From Nilaparvata lugens (lineage: Eukaryota > Arthropoda > Insecta > Hemiptera > Delphacidae), in the NCBI RefSeq assembly GCF_014356525.2, contig NC_052507.1, forward strand, positions 56,529,621 through 56,593,620: a stretch of 64,000 bases of DNA. The letters are read 5' to 3'. This document shows positions 12,297 to 23,190 of the stretch, in pieces. Numbering within the stretch: position 1 is the first letter of the stretch; each line of letters begins with the position of its first letter. The notes under the pieces were generated by a model, which saw only the letters and a list, made by a program, of their open reading frames with translations, had not been told where the DNA came from and made no database searches. Made by a program: the position numbers and the translations under genes.

Positions 12297-12375
12297 AGAA
12301 CCACTCCGAACTGTCAGCATTTCTTATAAATTTGATCATCACTTACAATTCAACAAATGCTGACAGTTGCAGGGT
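12297..12375 (-). repeat. GTCAGCATT palindromic MITE-like copy
   Basis: AACTGTCAGCATT pairs with AATGCTGACAGTT across a spacer of about 40 bases. It is the unit 2 counterpart of 10167-10245 and keeps the arms better. Confidence 0.6.
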
Positions 12376-12733
12376 CATCTCTTCCGTGCACCAATTTTCA
12401 CTTAAAGCCTCAAGCAATTGAATAACTACTCTGTTTTTGATAAAAAATTACATTTGGAGCAGGCTGCAAAAGCTGTTAGGAGAGGATTTCAAAGTTCAGA
12501 TTTTATGGTTAAATTATCCAGATGAAACAATAATACTGAATAATATGAGCAACTGGAGAATAAATTTCAACATTCACGACTTTCCAAGTTTCAAGGGTTC
12601 CACTTTCTTGTGTATAGTGGCAGTCTGAATCGGATGAATGTGTGAAATGGTTTCGGTTCGAAAGGCCTTTGGATATGAGGATGATCTTAATGCGGATACT
12701 GTGTGCAAAGTCCAAAGTTCAATTTGCAAATAG

Positions 12734-13069
12734 AAGGTATGTTAGTATTGAGACTTTAAGCAAATAGATTGGATTCGAGAATATTCCGAGATGCAAAAAA
12801 TATTTGAAATAGTAAAAAATGATTAGATCGAATTGTTTTTTTTTTATATTAAATCAAAGCAATATTGAAAAAATATATAATATTTCAGAGAGAGATCATG
12901 GTTATGAGATGATCAGGATGTTCAGAAACGGGATGATGTTCGGGTTCACACTTTACTCAAAATACTACATGAATAGCGAACGATTTTCTGAAGATGGTTT
13001 CTCTGGTGATTTTAGAAGCTGTATCTCTAGAAAAAAAAATGGGTCCTCTTAAATAAATCAATTTTTGAT
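12734..13069. other. AT-rich spacer, no gene seen
   Basis: Unique DNA between the tandem duplication and the foldback. I see no feature in it. Confidence 0.4.
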
Positions 13070-15410
13070 ACATAAAGAAATTTCTACTTGTTATCTGTAT
13101 AGTCCAGTCAAGGAAAGGTTATAGAGGGAAGAGTTGAAAAAACAATTTTTGACCTCACAGTTCTGTTCAGGGTAGTAGGAAGGTAAACATATCAAAAGTT
13201 CCCACTCCTACCCCCTGTGCCAAGCGGGTGGGGGTAGTTAAAAGGTACCATTCTTTGGTTTCTCGCATAAAACTGAGAAACTATGTATCCTGAGGACTTG
13301 ACTGTCATATAACAAATTAAAGCTTAAATAATTTCCTACAATATTCATTTTGCAACTTTTCTCATATCTCTCCTAGTTTTCGAGATATCCGCCCTTGAAG
13401 GCGTGACACTTTTGAAAAAAGCACGTTTGCCACTATTTTTTTTCTATTCTTGCTCCTAAAACATTTTAAAAATCGATGGGGAAAATACATATTGAGCATG
13501 AGCTCCAGGAACATTGAATCTCTTCGATTTTATGTATAATTTCACACTTTTACGAATTTCCCTTCACCTTTTGCATCAATTTTGATGTTGAGTGTGAAAT
13601 CTCCATTTTTGCAACAATAGACTAATTGACCAAGGAATTCAAAGGGAATGTTTTAAACAAAATTTTTGACTTCGAAGCTTTGTTGAGACTAGTTCTGGTA
13701 TAAGGGGAACATATCAAAAGTCCCCATTCCTAACTCATGTGCTAAGGAGATGAGGGTTGTTTAAAAGTTGCATTTCTCAGCGTCTTGCTTCCTCGCTCAT
13801 ATCTTTGGAACAATGCAATCAACCGACATAACTAACATATCAAAAATTAAGATTGATAAATTCTCTACACTTTTTGTTCAGTGGAATTCTGTGATATTCC
13901 CAACAGTTCCCGAGATATTCGCTCTTTAAGGTGTGTTATTGTTAAAATAACAGAATTTTATCCATTGTTTTGCCCTTCAGGGCTTATAACTCTCCAACAA
14001 TGCATTATAAAAACTGATGCTTATCGTAGGTTTGTAGAGCATTGAATTCTCTTTGAAATGTTGTGTTACTTCCCTATTTAAAGTTTTCCTCCAATTGTTA
14101 TAGCAGCTTCAATGAAGGGAGTGAAATTTTCATTGCAGCAAGTGTCAACTCAGCGGTTCCACACCTTCAACAGAGAGGATAAAGATGCGCACTTTTGCTA
14201 TGTTCACCTACTAACTAGTCCAAATAAAGCAACAAAGTCCAAAATTGTGTCACAGACACCCCCTTCAAATGTCATTGTCAAACGATCAATTGTTGCAGCA
14301 ATAAAAATTTCACCCCCTACATTGAAGCTTCTGTAACAATGGAAGGAGAACTTTGAATAGTGAAGTAATACATCATTTTGAAGAGAATTCAATGCTCTAC
14401 AAACCTACGATAAGCATAAGTTCTTATGCTGTTCTATAGTTCTTGCTGCATAAGTTCTATGATGCGTTGTTGGAAAGTTATAAGCCCTGAAAGAGCAAAA
14501 ACTTGGATGAAAACCTGTTTTAACAATTAAACACATTCAAGAGCGGATATCTCGGGAGCTGTTGGGAATATCACAAAATTCCACTGAACAAAAAGTGTAG
14601 AAAATTTATCAAGCTTCATTTTTGATCTGTTAGTTATGTCAGTTGAATTCATTGTTCTGAAGATAAGGGCGTGGAGCAAAACGCTGAAAAATGGAATTTT
14701 AAACCACCCTCATCCCCTTAGCATATGAGTTAGGGATGGGGACTTTTGATATGTTCTCCTTATAACTAGTCTCAACAAAGCTCCAAAGTCAAAAATGTTG
14801 TTTAGAACATTCTCTTCAAATCCCTTTGTCAATTGATCTATTGTTGCAAAAATGGAGATTTCCCAATCAACACTAAAGCTGCTGCAAAAGGTGTAGGGGA
14901 ATTCGTAAAATTGTGAAATTATACATGAAATTGAAGAAAATTCAATGCTCTATAAGCTCATGATCAATATGGATTTCTCCCATCGTATTTTACAAAAGTT
15001 ATAAGAGCAAAAATAGAAAGAAATTGGTGGCAAACGTGGTTTTTTTAAAAATGTCACACCTTCAAGGGCGGATATCTCGTAAACTAGAGGAGATATGAGA
15101 AAAATTGTAGAATGAATATTGTAGGAAACTATGTACGCTTTAATTTGTTATATAACAGTCAAGTCCTCAGGATACATAGTTTTTGAGTTTTATGCGTGAA
15201 ACCAAAAAATGGTACCTCCAAACCTCCCCCACCCCCTTAGACAAGTGGGTAGAGGTGGGGACTTTTGTTATATTCACCTCCTTACTACTCTTGAAATGAC
15301 TGCGGGCTCAGAAATTGTCTTCTCAACTTTTCCCTCTATACCTTTTTTTTTCATTCATTGCCTGGACTAGTACTTCATTCACAGTAACAAGTTCTTCATT
15401 TTTCTTATAG
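13070..15410. mobile_element. Large foldback (inverted repeat) element, about 2.3 kb
   Basis: The left arm (about 13070-14150) is the reverse complement of the right arm (about 14293-15410), with a loop of about 140 bases. Matching landmarks include GTCCAGTCAAGG at about 13102 against CCTGGACTAG at 15361, and TATCCTGAGGACTTGACTG at about 13286 against its complement near 15160. Each arm also contains two diverged direct units about 527 bases apart. Their ATTTTTGAC...CATATCAAAAGT blocks lie at about 13144 and 13670. A third degenerate unit fills the loop on the minus strand. No ORF of note is inside. The design recalls foldback transposons such as Drosophila FB, whose arms are made of direct repeats, but the family is not identified. 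Confidence 0.8.
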
Positions 15411-16793
15411 TTTCATTATCGTACGTATCAAGCTCTAAACATTAAATTTTCATTGAAGTCAATACGCAAATAATTAACAAATTCAGTTTTGCAATATCCA
15501 ATACCATCTGTCACAGTAACTGATTCGTTCAAAATCATGCCATGATATTTTGATCTTGATATTCATTGTTTGAAGGTTGAGCGCAATAGTATCAATCTCG
15601 ATGAAATCAATTTCCAGATAATATCTCAGATGAATGTTATCATCAACAACTTCAATTTCGCATACTCTTCACTTCATGAGTCACACAAGCGAACTTTACT
15701 CTAACTGGATAGTAGCTACAGAAATAGTTCCTAACAATGGAGATGTCATATACATATAAATGTACCAATTATAATGATACCGTATGCAATACATACTTTG
15801 GAAGCTCTATCGCGATTCGAGTTGATTGTTTCGATTTAATAAAATGATTCGTTGCCCGCGGGCAAGCTTTCTACCTTTTGAATTTCAATTACTCTCAACA
15901 ATGCTATCGTCCATCTTCTCTTTCTCACTTCTCCGTGATAACTCTATTCTCTTGTAGTGAGTTTCTTCCCCGTGTTTCCAACCCACTCTGAAATAATTAA
16001 ATCAATTCACATCGCTATCGTTCAAACTGTGTTTTTTGTTCCCTTGTTCATATTCCAGCACCAATTCCATTTTCTCGTGATTATCTTTACTATGGTCTGA
16101 ATGTTTCCTAATATTCATTTGCTCTACATAGCTCCTGTTAGTTGTATTCATTTCATTTTCCAATCACTTATCCACATGTGCGATCAGATTCGGAATTACA
16201 TTGAGTGTTTCATCAAATTTAATAAATTGATTTTTCATCAATTTTATCCGCGATTTTCACATCAATTTGATTAACTATCTTGATATTCTGTGACTTTAGT
16301 GTTCGATTGGAATGATTTTTTCCAATTTTCACCATTGTTATTTCATAAGATTTTTGTGAATGAAGATTAGAAATGAGAATATTGTTAGGTACTGTAACAA
16401 ACACCATTACTGTAATTAATAGAAGATGATTAGTTGATTGCAGAAATTTTCTATGTTTCGACCATGATTTCTTCATCCTACATTTGACTCCATTACAACT
16501 ATCCCATAATAATATATATTCACATGCTAGTCTCGTTGATCCCTTCAGTCAGCAATTAATCGTCAATAAGCAATAAACTCAATGGAACCAAAAAAAATTT
16601 CAACTGCAGTGTTTATACTGTTTATACTTCATAGAGTCCAAAAATCATACTCGGAAGCTACTAAGCCGCTCTCCTGGTGACAAATCATTTTTTCGGAGAA
16701 GGCTTAGTTGTTGAAATTTTGTGCTATACCCTGAGGTCTGCCGATTTGAATCTGGTCAATAATGTGATCCTCATTCTAGTGGTTTGAGGGTCT
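15411..16793. other. Non-coding flank with one short GC palindrome
   Basis: No supported gene. TTGCCCGCGGGCAA at 15852-15865 is a perfect 14-base palindrome. The 85-codon minus frame at 16219-16476 has no motif. Confidence 0.4.
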
Positions 16794-16815
16794 TGGAAAT
16801 AAGAACATAGATATG

Positions 16816-16822
16816 CAGTTGA
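16816..16822. repeat. Target-site duplication of LINE A (3' side)
   Basis: CAGTTGA, matched by 21368-21374 and by the single copy at 23082-23088 in the empty site. Confidence 0.75.
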
Positions 16823-17177
16823 AAATGAAATGAAATGAAAATATTCTTTATTAGGCGGAGTTAGGACTAGAAAGTCCTTTCTACCACTCAACCTTACAGG
16901 CAAATAATAATACATTACAATAAGAAATAATACAAAAGAACTATAACAATATGAAACTGAGAATAATGCATAAAATTGTAAATAAAAATCAACCATTTTT
17001 GTCTGGTGCAAAAGTAAATTAAGTAAATCAATAAATTACAAAATAACTAAAAAATAATAATAAATAAATTTAAGTAAATAATATAGGAAGAACGTTGATA
17101 CAAAGAAAATTCAGCAAAAATCATTCATACAACATTCACACAGCCCACAGATTGCATCGCAACCAGCCACCATAGCA

Positions 17178-18960
17178 CTACCCCCGCAGACCCGCCAATA
17201 ACAGCCGCCTGACCTCCACCCCAAAGCGAGCACGTCCTTCAATACTCCTAATCTCATCGGGAAGATTGTTCCAATGTCTGCATGCCGTGATGGTAAACGA
17301 ATTTTCAAAAGTTGCTGTCCTGTATATAGGAAAAGACAGCAGTGAGTCCCCACGACGAGTTGCTCGCACACTGACCTCAGACAGAAACTTGAAGCTCTCA
17401 GACAGATAGGAAGGAGATTTTGTTTCAATTATGGAATGAAGGAGTGTTAGGATGTGCAAGGTACGGAGTTCAGTTAATTTTAAAAGTGATAGCTCATCAT
17501 AGAAAATTGAAACATGGTCAAATCGCCTTAAATTAAAAATGAATCTTATGCAATAGTTTTGAGCACGCTGCAATCTGTCTGAGAGCTCCAGTCATGTCAT
17601 TTATTACAGTGTCACAATAATTAAGATGAGGCATAACGAGAGTTTTGACCAGCATGAGTTTTATATTCTGTGATAGAAATAGGGCAAACCTTTCAAACTG
17701 TAAATGCAGGAGAATATTCTTTTGCAGACAAGTTCCACCTGGTCAATCCATGACAGAGTTTTATTTATAATGAGAATTAGATTTTTAACCCTGTCCTGGT
17801 ATTTCAGCTCAACACCATTCAATGTCAGCTTTGGAACATTTTGCACCTGGAGTCTTGTCTGCAAACGGCTGTGAGCAACAATGATGCTATTTGTTTTCCC
17901 CTCATTCAATTTCAAGCCATGATTATATGCCCAGCTACTTATAGCATCAATGTCAGCGTTCATCAGCTCCACACATGCATCAGAGTAAGCAACAGCAAAA
18001 TGCCTATAGATTTGCAAATCGTCATCGTAGAGATGACACTTACTGTTTTTATACACTTGGTGATGTCATCAATGTAAATAGAGAACAGCAGAGGCCCAAG
18101 TACTGAACCTTGAGGGACTCCGCGGGTAACATCTCTCCATGATGACATCTCATTATTGGCTCTGACACACTGCCGGCGATTAGATGGATAGGATTCGACT
18201 CATTTGACACAAGTCTCTTCAAAGCCAAGATTTTTCAATTTCAGAAGGAGTAGCGGATGGTAAACGCAATCGAAAGCTTTTGAAAAATCAAATAGTGTGA
18301 GTATAGTTGCCTGTCCTCTATCCATAGCAGACCTTATATCCTCTGTAACTTTCAGCAATGCAGTTGTGGTACTATGTCTTGAGCGGAATCCAGATTGATT
18401 AAGTACTGATTAACTGTACTGATAAGTATCAAGTAAGTAGTAAGTAGTAAGTATCAAGTACTGATAAGTACTTGATTGAGTATTGATTAAGAACTCAGTT
18501 CCCAGAGTAGCTGGGAACTTTGAAGGGAAGCAGAGAACTGTTGATGGACAAGCTTTTCTAGGCACTTGGACAGAGCAGGGAGAATGCTGATTGGCCTCAA
18601 GTCAGAAAATGATTTTATGGAAGGACATTTAGGGAGAGGAGAAACCAAAGCTGACTTCCAAATCATTGGAAAAGTTGAAAAAGCCAAAGATTCATTGAAA
18701 ATTATGGTGAGAACAGACAGGGTATAAGGTAGGGTATCTTTTAGAAATTAAATTGGAACACAATCAACTCCCACGGCATTGCTTGACATCCCTGTAACCA
18801 CTCTGAAAACATCAGTTTCAGTGACGGGAGCAAAAGAGAACCGCTGATCAGGAGCAGCACGAGAAGTAGCCGAGAGAGCATTAAGGTAGTCATGAGCACC
18901 AGTCAGATCAACAGGCAAATTGGTGAAATGTCTATTGATATCATCTAAGATGAAAGGAAT
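17178..18960 (-). pseudogene. LINE A reverse transcriptase domain (broken)
   Basis: RT fragments appear in order on the minus strand. Finger region: SALVSPLPKC and LRPISILPALSKCLEKLV (18487-18687). Motif A: LFDFSKAFDC (about 18260-18290). Motif [14 protein letters not shown] (about 18085-18125). Motif [10 protein letters not shown] (about 18020-18045). Tail: frame 17573-17178 with HWNNLPDEIRS. The catalytic box reads YDDD where YADD is usual. A TACTTGAT-rich stretch at about 18405-18490 interrupts the palm before SGFRSRHSTTTAL, and a lost T near 18050 shifts the frame before motif C. The element cannot make an intact enzyme. Confidence 0.85.
18405..18490. repeat. TACTTGAT/AAGTAGT simple-repeat insertion in RT
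   Basis: Degenerate repeats of AAGTACTGAT, AAGTAGT and TATCAAGTA sit between codons for LQSSQLL and INQSGFR, which are contiguous or nearly so in related RTs. The same block is at about 25530-25620 in the duplicate. Confidence 0.7.
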
Positions 18961-18961
18961 A

Positions 18962-20201
18962 TTATGTTTTATGGAGTGACTGGTAATAGAACCTCACCTT
19001 GGCATTCCTGATCTCCTGCTGAGTTTTATTTCTCAGTCGTTTGTATTCTGCCCAGTCAGCTACTGATTTGGAACGTTTGGCTCTACGGAAGACAGAGTCT
19101 CTCACTTTCTGCATCTCACGAATCTCTGGACCAAACCAAGGAGCAGGTTTCTTGTTAATTATCCTGGTAACTAAAGGAGCATGTGTGTCATATAAGACCA
19201 ACAAAAAAGTATTCAATTTCTCAATCATTTCATCCACGTTGGCAGTTAGGATAACCTCATACCATGGGATTGAGGCAGCATCCAACAGAAGAGAATTCAT
19301 ATCAAGATATCTATAATTCCTGTAGGTGATGAACTCCTGTTTGGGTTTTGGAGGATGCAGTCGGTAGGCACAAAATATAAAATCATGTTTAGAAATTCCA
19401 AGGACAGATAGTTGTCCATGGTGAGCAACCAAACTTGCATCACCAACAGCAGCCTCATCCAGCCAGGTCTCAGCAGTCGCCGTGTGATGCGTTGCCTGCA
19501 TAGGTAAAATAGACATATTACAGCAATTGAACATAGAAACAAAATTAGATCTATTGACAGAAGATAAATCAAGTAGATTGGTATTAAAATCACCCATGAC
19601 AATAACATGCTTGAAACCAGTCATCAGGTCTAATAAAGATTTTTTAAATTCTCTAATTGAACCAATGTCAGGAGCCTTATAACAGACACATATAAGCAAG
19701 TGAACCCCTCTTACAGAAACATTCAAGAACATAAACTCAGTCTGATTAGCAATCATGCTATCAGACACATGTAGAATGGTAACTGGAAGATGAGACTGCC
19801 ACACCACCTCCTCCCTTATGGAGACGGTCATTTCTAAACAGAGAGTAACCTGTCAATTCGACACATTTATCACTTATATGTGGTTTCAGCCTAGTTTCTA
19901 ATACCAGGACAAGATCCGACAAGCTACTATCAAATATTGTCCTAACCTCATCAATATGACACGGTAGCGATTGGGCATTGATGTGGGCAACCTTTAACAA
20001 GCCGTTGGAGTGTGAGAGAGCTTGACAGAGGGCAGACCGAACGGACGGAGCATGCTGGCCCGGGGAGGCGGGCTGGTCAGGAACCACGGCGACCGGCCGC
20101 GACAAGACCGCGGCAGCAGCGAGACGAAGGCCAGCACAACAGAACCAGCGAGCAACACATGCACACACAACACTATAACAAGCATTCATCATCAAACACA
20201 A
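18962..20201 (-). pseudogene. LINE A endonuclease domain (broken)
   Basis: APE-type endonuclease that would nick target DNA for target-primed reverse transcription. Frame 20201-19761 holds the start of the domain (VAHINAQSL, VLETRLKP, FRNDRLHKGGGGVAV). The signal then passes to frame 19831-18962, which has VMGDFNTNLL (residues 79-88) and ISKHDFIF. The aspartate normal in the SDH catalytic motif is lysine here, so activity is doubtful even apart from the frame change near 19800. After the domain, QKVRDSVFRRAKRSK leads toward the RT; another frame change near 18968 interrupts the polyprotein. No separate ORF1 is recognisable upstream. Confidence 0.8.
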
Positions 20202-20275
20202 ACATTATCATTACTATTATTTCAATTAGTGGGGTACAAGTCCGACTCCTATATGGACTAAGGAAGCTTGTATTT

Positions 20276-21000
20276 TTGAATAGTATTGGGTGATAATAAT
20301 TAACTTCTTTCCAGTTCATAGTAAGGTATAGACGTATAGACGATAAACAAGCGAAAACTATAGAGTGAAATAAAACGGAACAGTTTAAATTCAATAATTA
20401 TAATACCATTAATACAATGTATAAGTACTCCAGATTCGACAGGGGAGAATATAGAATATGCTGCAATTCAACATGAGAAACCAGACACAGATCTACAATT
20501 AATCATAGATGAATATATTTATGTAGTCATACATCATCATGATCAGTATATAAATAGTAATAAGAAAGTATTGGGTATTAACAGTAAAAAATAATAATAA
20601 AATAGTATAGGGTAATAATAGTTACTTCTTTCCAGTTCATAGTAAGGTATTAAAGACGTATAGATGATAAACAAGCGCAAACTAGTGTGAAATACAATAC
20701 CGAATAAGTTGAAATTTGAGTAAATATAATACCATTAATATAAGTACTTCAGATTCAACATGAGAAACTATAAGCAACAGATCCACAATAATTAATCATA
20801 GAGCAATAACTAAAAAGCAACAATTGTATACTGGTCGCTAAGAAATGCTATTTATGCAAATCAGGGAAAATATGGAGTGATAGCATTGGAAAAGCCAAAT
20901 CCAATTATTAACCTAATTCTTCATTTATCGTACACCTGATGAATATAGTTATGTAATTATACATCATATGATCAGTATAAATGGAAAGTCATTCATAACA
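20276..21000 (-). repeat. Tandem repeats in the LINE A 5' region
   Basis: TTCTTTCCAGTTCATAGTAA and the following 80-100 bases occur at about 20306 and 20627, a period of about 320 bases. A third partial match (GATGAATATA.TTATGTA) is at 20508 and 20938. There is no coding signal, so this is likely a repeated 5' UTR. Confidence 0.65.
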
Positions 21001-21367
21001 TATTTTCAACTTCATTATAACGGTACGGTATTAAAGGGAAAGAAGTTTTAGAAGACTTCACAGAATATGCATGACATTGGAGACATAACACCAATCATTG
21101 CAACAGTAACTATTACTCATGAAAATAATTAAACAAAAAGATTGAATAATAAATTATGAAAAATAATTAACTTACATCCTGGAATGTAATGTAATATCTT
21201 TAAGAGTAAATTCATTTGCAAAGTCTTAATATTTCAAATAAATATTCATGAATACAGAGTGCATTAACAGTCAACGTGAAGAGGGTGTTGAAAACCTAAC
21301 AAAAGTAGCTAATCGAGATCAGAGAGCCCAACAGCGGAACGAATCCGCTTTCCTTAGCATCAGCTTT

Positions 21368-21374
21368 CAGTTGA
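21368..21374. repeat. Target-site duplication of LINE A (5' side)
   Basis: CAGTTGA, followed by the host sequence CTGACTGCTCTTATAATAAT, which is repeated at 23089. Confidence 0.75.
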
Positions 21375-21413
21375 CTGACTGCTCTTATAATAATGAAAAT
21401 AATATCGAAAGTA

Positions 21414-22767
21414 CCGGGTGATTGCAAATGAAATAGACAGTTTGAATAGCTTGTAGAGAATTTATCATTTAAAAGTTTAGATCATTACTTACATGATTAC
21501 ATAGAAGAATTCTTGAAGTTTTTATTGAAAATTTACAGATGTTCAATGTGTGCACCATTTGCAACACGACAGATATCAACACGGTAGTCAAATTCTGACT
21601 ACACACGACTAAGCATCTCACGATTAACTGTAGCAAGAGCATTTGTGATTCGTTTTTTAAGATCATCGATATCAACAGGAAGCTGTGGTACGAAAACTCT
21701 GTCTTTTACATAGCCCCACAAGAAAAAGTCGCAGGGCGTTAGGTCCGGACTACGAGGTGGCCACGGCTGAAACACAATGTTTTCCTCACTTGCACGGCCG
21801 ATACATCGTCTAGGATGATGTTCATCCAGATACCCTCTGACGTCTGAGTACCAGTGAGGCGGAGCTCCATCTTGTACAAAAATGAAGTTACAACTATCTT
21901 CATGGAGTTGAGGCATTAACCATTCGGTTAACATCTCCAGATAATTCTTCCGGTTACTGATGGTTCTTGGAAGAAGAAAGGCCCGTAAACCTTTTCACAA
22001 GATAAAGCGCACAACACGTTCACTTTAGGAGAATCGCGTATATGCTGTACAGTCTCTCTTGGGTTTTCTGTTCCCCATACTCGTACATTATGTCTGTTCA
22101 CTTTTCCACTAATGTGAAAAGTGCATTCATCACTGAAGATTAGGCGATTAAACAATGTGTCGTCATTTTCAAGACAATGTTGCATCTCTTGACAATAATT
22201 TTTATGTACAACTTTATCATTGTAATTTGAACTTTGTACTAACTGCAATTTATAAGGTGACATTTTCAAACGTTTCCGCAGAATTTTCCACACAGTAGGT
22301 TGAGGAATTTGCAATTCTAAACTCGCTGATCTAGTCGATTTTCCTGGACTTCGTACAAAAAAATCACGAACACTATCAATTTTTTCTTCTGTAACAGAAG
22401 GTCTTCCAGTACTCTTCTTCTTACACACACATCCACTGCTTTCAAAACGTTCATACCAGTCATAAATTGATTGCCTTGTTGGTGGTGGTTTACCGTATTT
22501 TGTTCTGAAATGACGCTGCACAACAGTAACAGAGTTTGTTTTGGCTAATTCAAGAACACAATAAGCTTTCTTCACTTGAGTAGCGGCCATATTGCTAAAC
22601 TAAACTGGCTGTTGTAACACGGAGCAGCCAACAATAGCCAGCAACAGTTCTACCAACATAAACTTTAAGAAATTCCCTACAAACCTATATCACTTACTAT
22701 GTTGAAATACACCACTTTAATTTTGTACAGGCTATTGAAGTTGTCTATTTCATTTGTAATCACCAGG
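21414..22767 (-). mobile_element. Mariner-like DNA transposon, 1,354 bp
   Basis: The left end CCGGGTGATTGCAAATGAAA and the right end, read inward as CCTGGTGATTACAAATGAAA, form inverted repeats of about 50 bases with some mismatches. TA lies directly outside both ends (21412-21413 and 22768-22769), and a single TA joins the same flanks at 23126-23127. This is the Tc1/mariner target pattern. The transposase gene lies inside on the minus strand. Confidence 0.92.
21599..22590 (-). pseudogene. Mariner-like transposase, one frameshift
   Basis: Cut-and-paste transposase of the IS630/Tc1/mariner superfamily. The first frame (22590-21928, 220 codons, starts MAATQVKKAY) carries two helix-turn-helix regions (about residues 5-50 and 62-110; GRPSVTEEKI between them) and the first catalytic aspartate in IFSDECTFH (D154). 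The second frame (21934-21599) holds FVQDGAPPHW (D22) and SPDLTPCDFFLWG. An indel near 21950-21965 separates them, so it is one gene with a single break. Between the second aspartate and the CD aspartate I count 46 residues, more than the 34 of classical mariners. Combined length (about 330 residues) is normal for the family. Confidence 0.9.
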
Positions 22768-23012
22768 TATTACAAACACATCTTTACATGAATAATCAAA
22801 TGATAAATCTGTCTTTAAGAGACCAACACATGTCTTTAATTTGCTGTAGAGTATTTACACGAGTATTAATTTGCTGTACTCGAATTAATACTCGCCATGT
22901 ATTAATAATAAAATTAATCAAATAATCATTAATAATCAAATTAATTAATACTCGCCATGTATTAATTTGCTGTACTGAAATTTTTGAAAAAAAATTTTTC
23001 AGATTACATTTT
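22768..23012. other. Mariner right flank and AT-rich ATTAATTTGCTGTA repeats
   Basis: 22770-22825 matches 23128-23185 with a few differences, then diverges after GTCTTTAA. The rest is AT-rich with three copies of a motif like ATTAATTTGCTGTA and two TTAATACTCGCCATGTATTAA blocks. Confidence 0.6.
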
Positions 23013-23059
23013 ACAGATTGCATCGCAACCAGCCACCATAGCACTACCCCCGCAGACCC
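23013..23059 (-). repeat. 47-bp LINE A tail fragment
   Basis: Matches 17147-17193 base for base by eye and abuts the empty-site sequence. Confidence 0.8.
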
Positions 23060-23190
23060 TGGAAATAAGAACATAGATATGCAGTTGACTGACTGCTCTT
23101 ATAATAATGAAAATAATATCGAAAGTATTACAAACACATCTTCACATGAATAATCGAATGATGAATCTGTCTTTAAGAGACCAACACATG
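23060..23190. other. Preserved pre-insertion site for LINE A and the mariner
   Basis: 23060-23088 equals 16794-16822 (left flank of LINE A through CAGTTGA). 23089-23127 equals 21375-21413 (between LINE and mariner through TA). 23128 onward equals 22770 onward (right flank of the mariner). The joins fall exactly at both target sites, so this is an older duplicate of the locus without either insertion. Confidence 0.8.

Larger units (their letters stand above)
10591..12733 (+). repeat. Direct tandem duplication, unit 2 (2.14 kb)
   Basis: Second copy, colinear with 8518-10590. It ends at AATTTGCAAATAG, the same bases that close unit 1, so the junction carries a TAG microhomology. The copies differ by scattered substitutions and mainly by array length. 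The CA array is about 90 bases here against about 28 in unit 1. Confidence 0.9.
16823..21367 (-). mobile_element. LINE A: full-length, decayed non-LTR retrotransposon
   Basis: Read on the minus strand, this 4.5-kb element runs from a GC-richer 5' start (about 21367) through a repeated 5' region, an AP-type endonuclease and a reverse transcriptase to a 3' tail of (TTTCA)n at 16823. The same 7 bases, CAGTTGA, flank it at 16816-16822 and 21368-21374. A nearby host copy at 23060-23130 carries CAGTTGA once with both flanks joined, which confirms the ends. The protein layout (endonuclease then RT, C-terminal HWNNLP block) fits the CR1/Jockey-type LINEs; I cannot assign the clade. Several frameshifts show it is dead. 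Confidence 0.85.
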
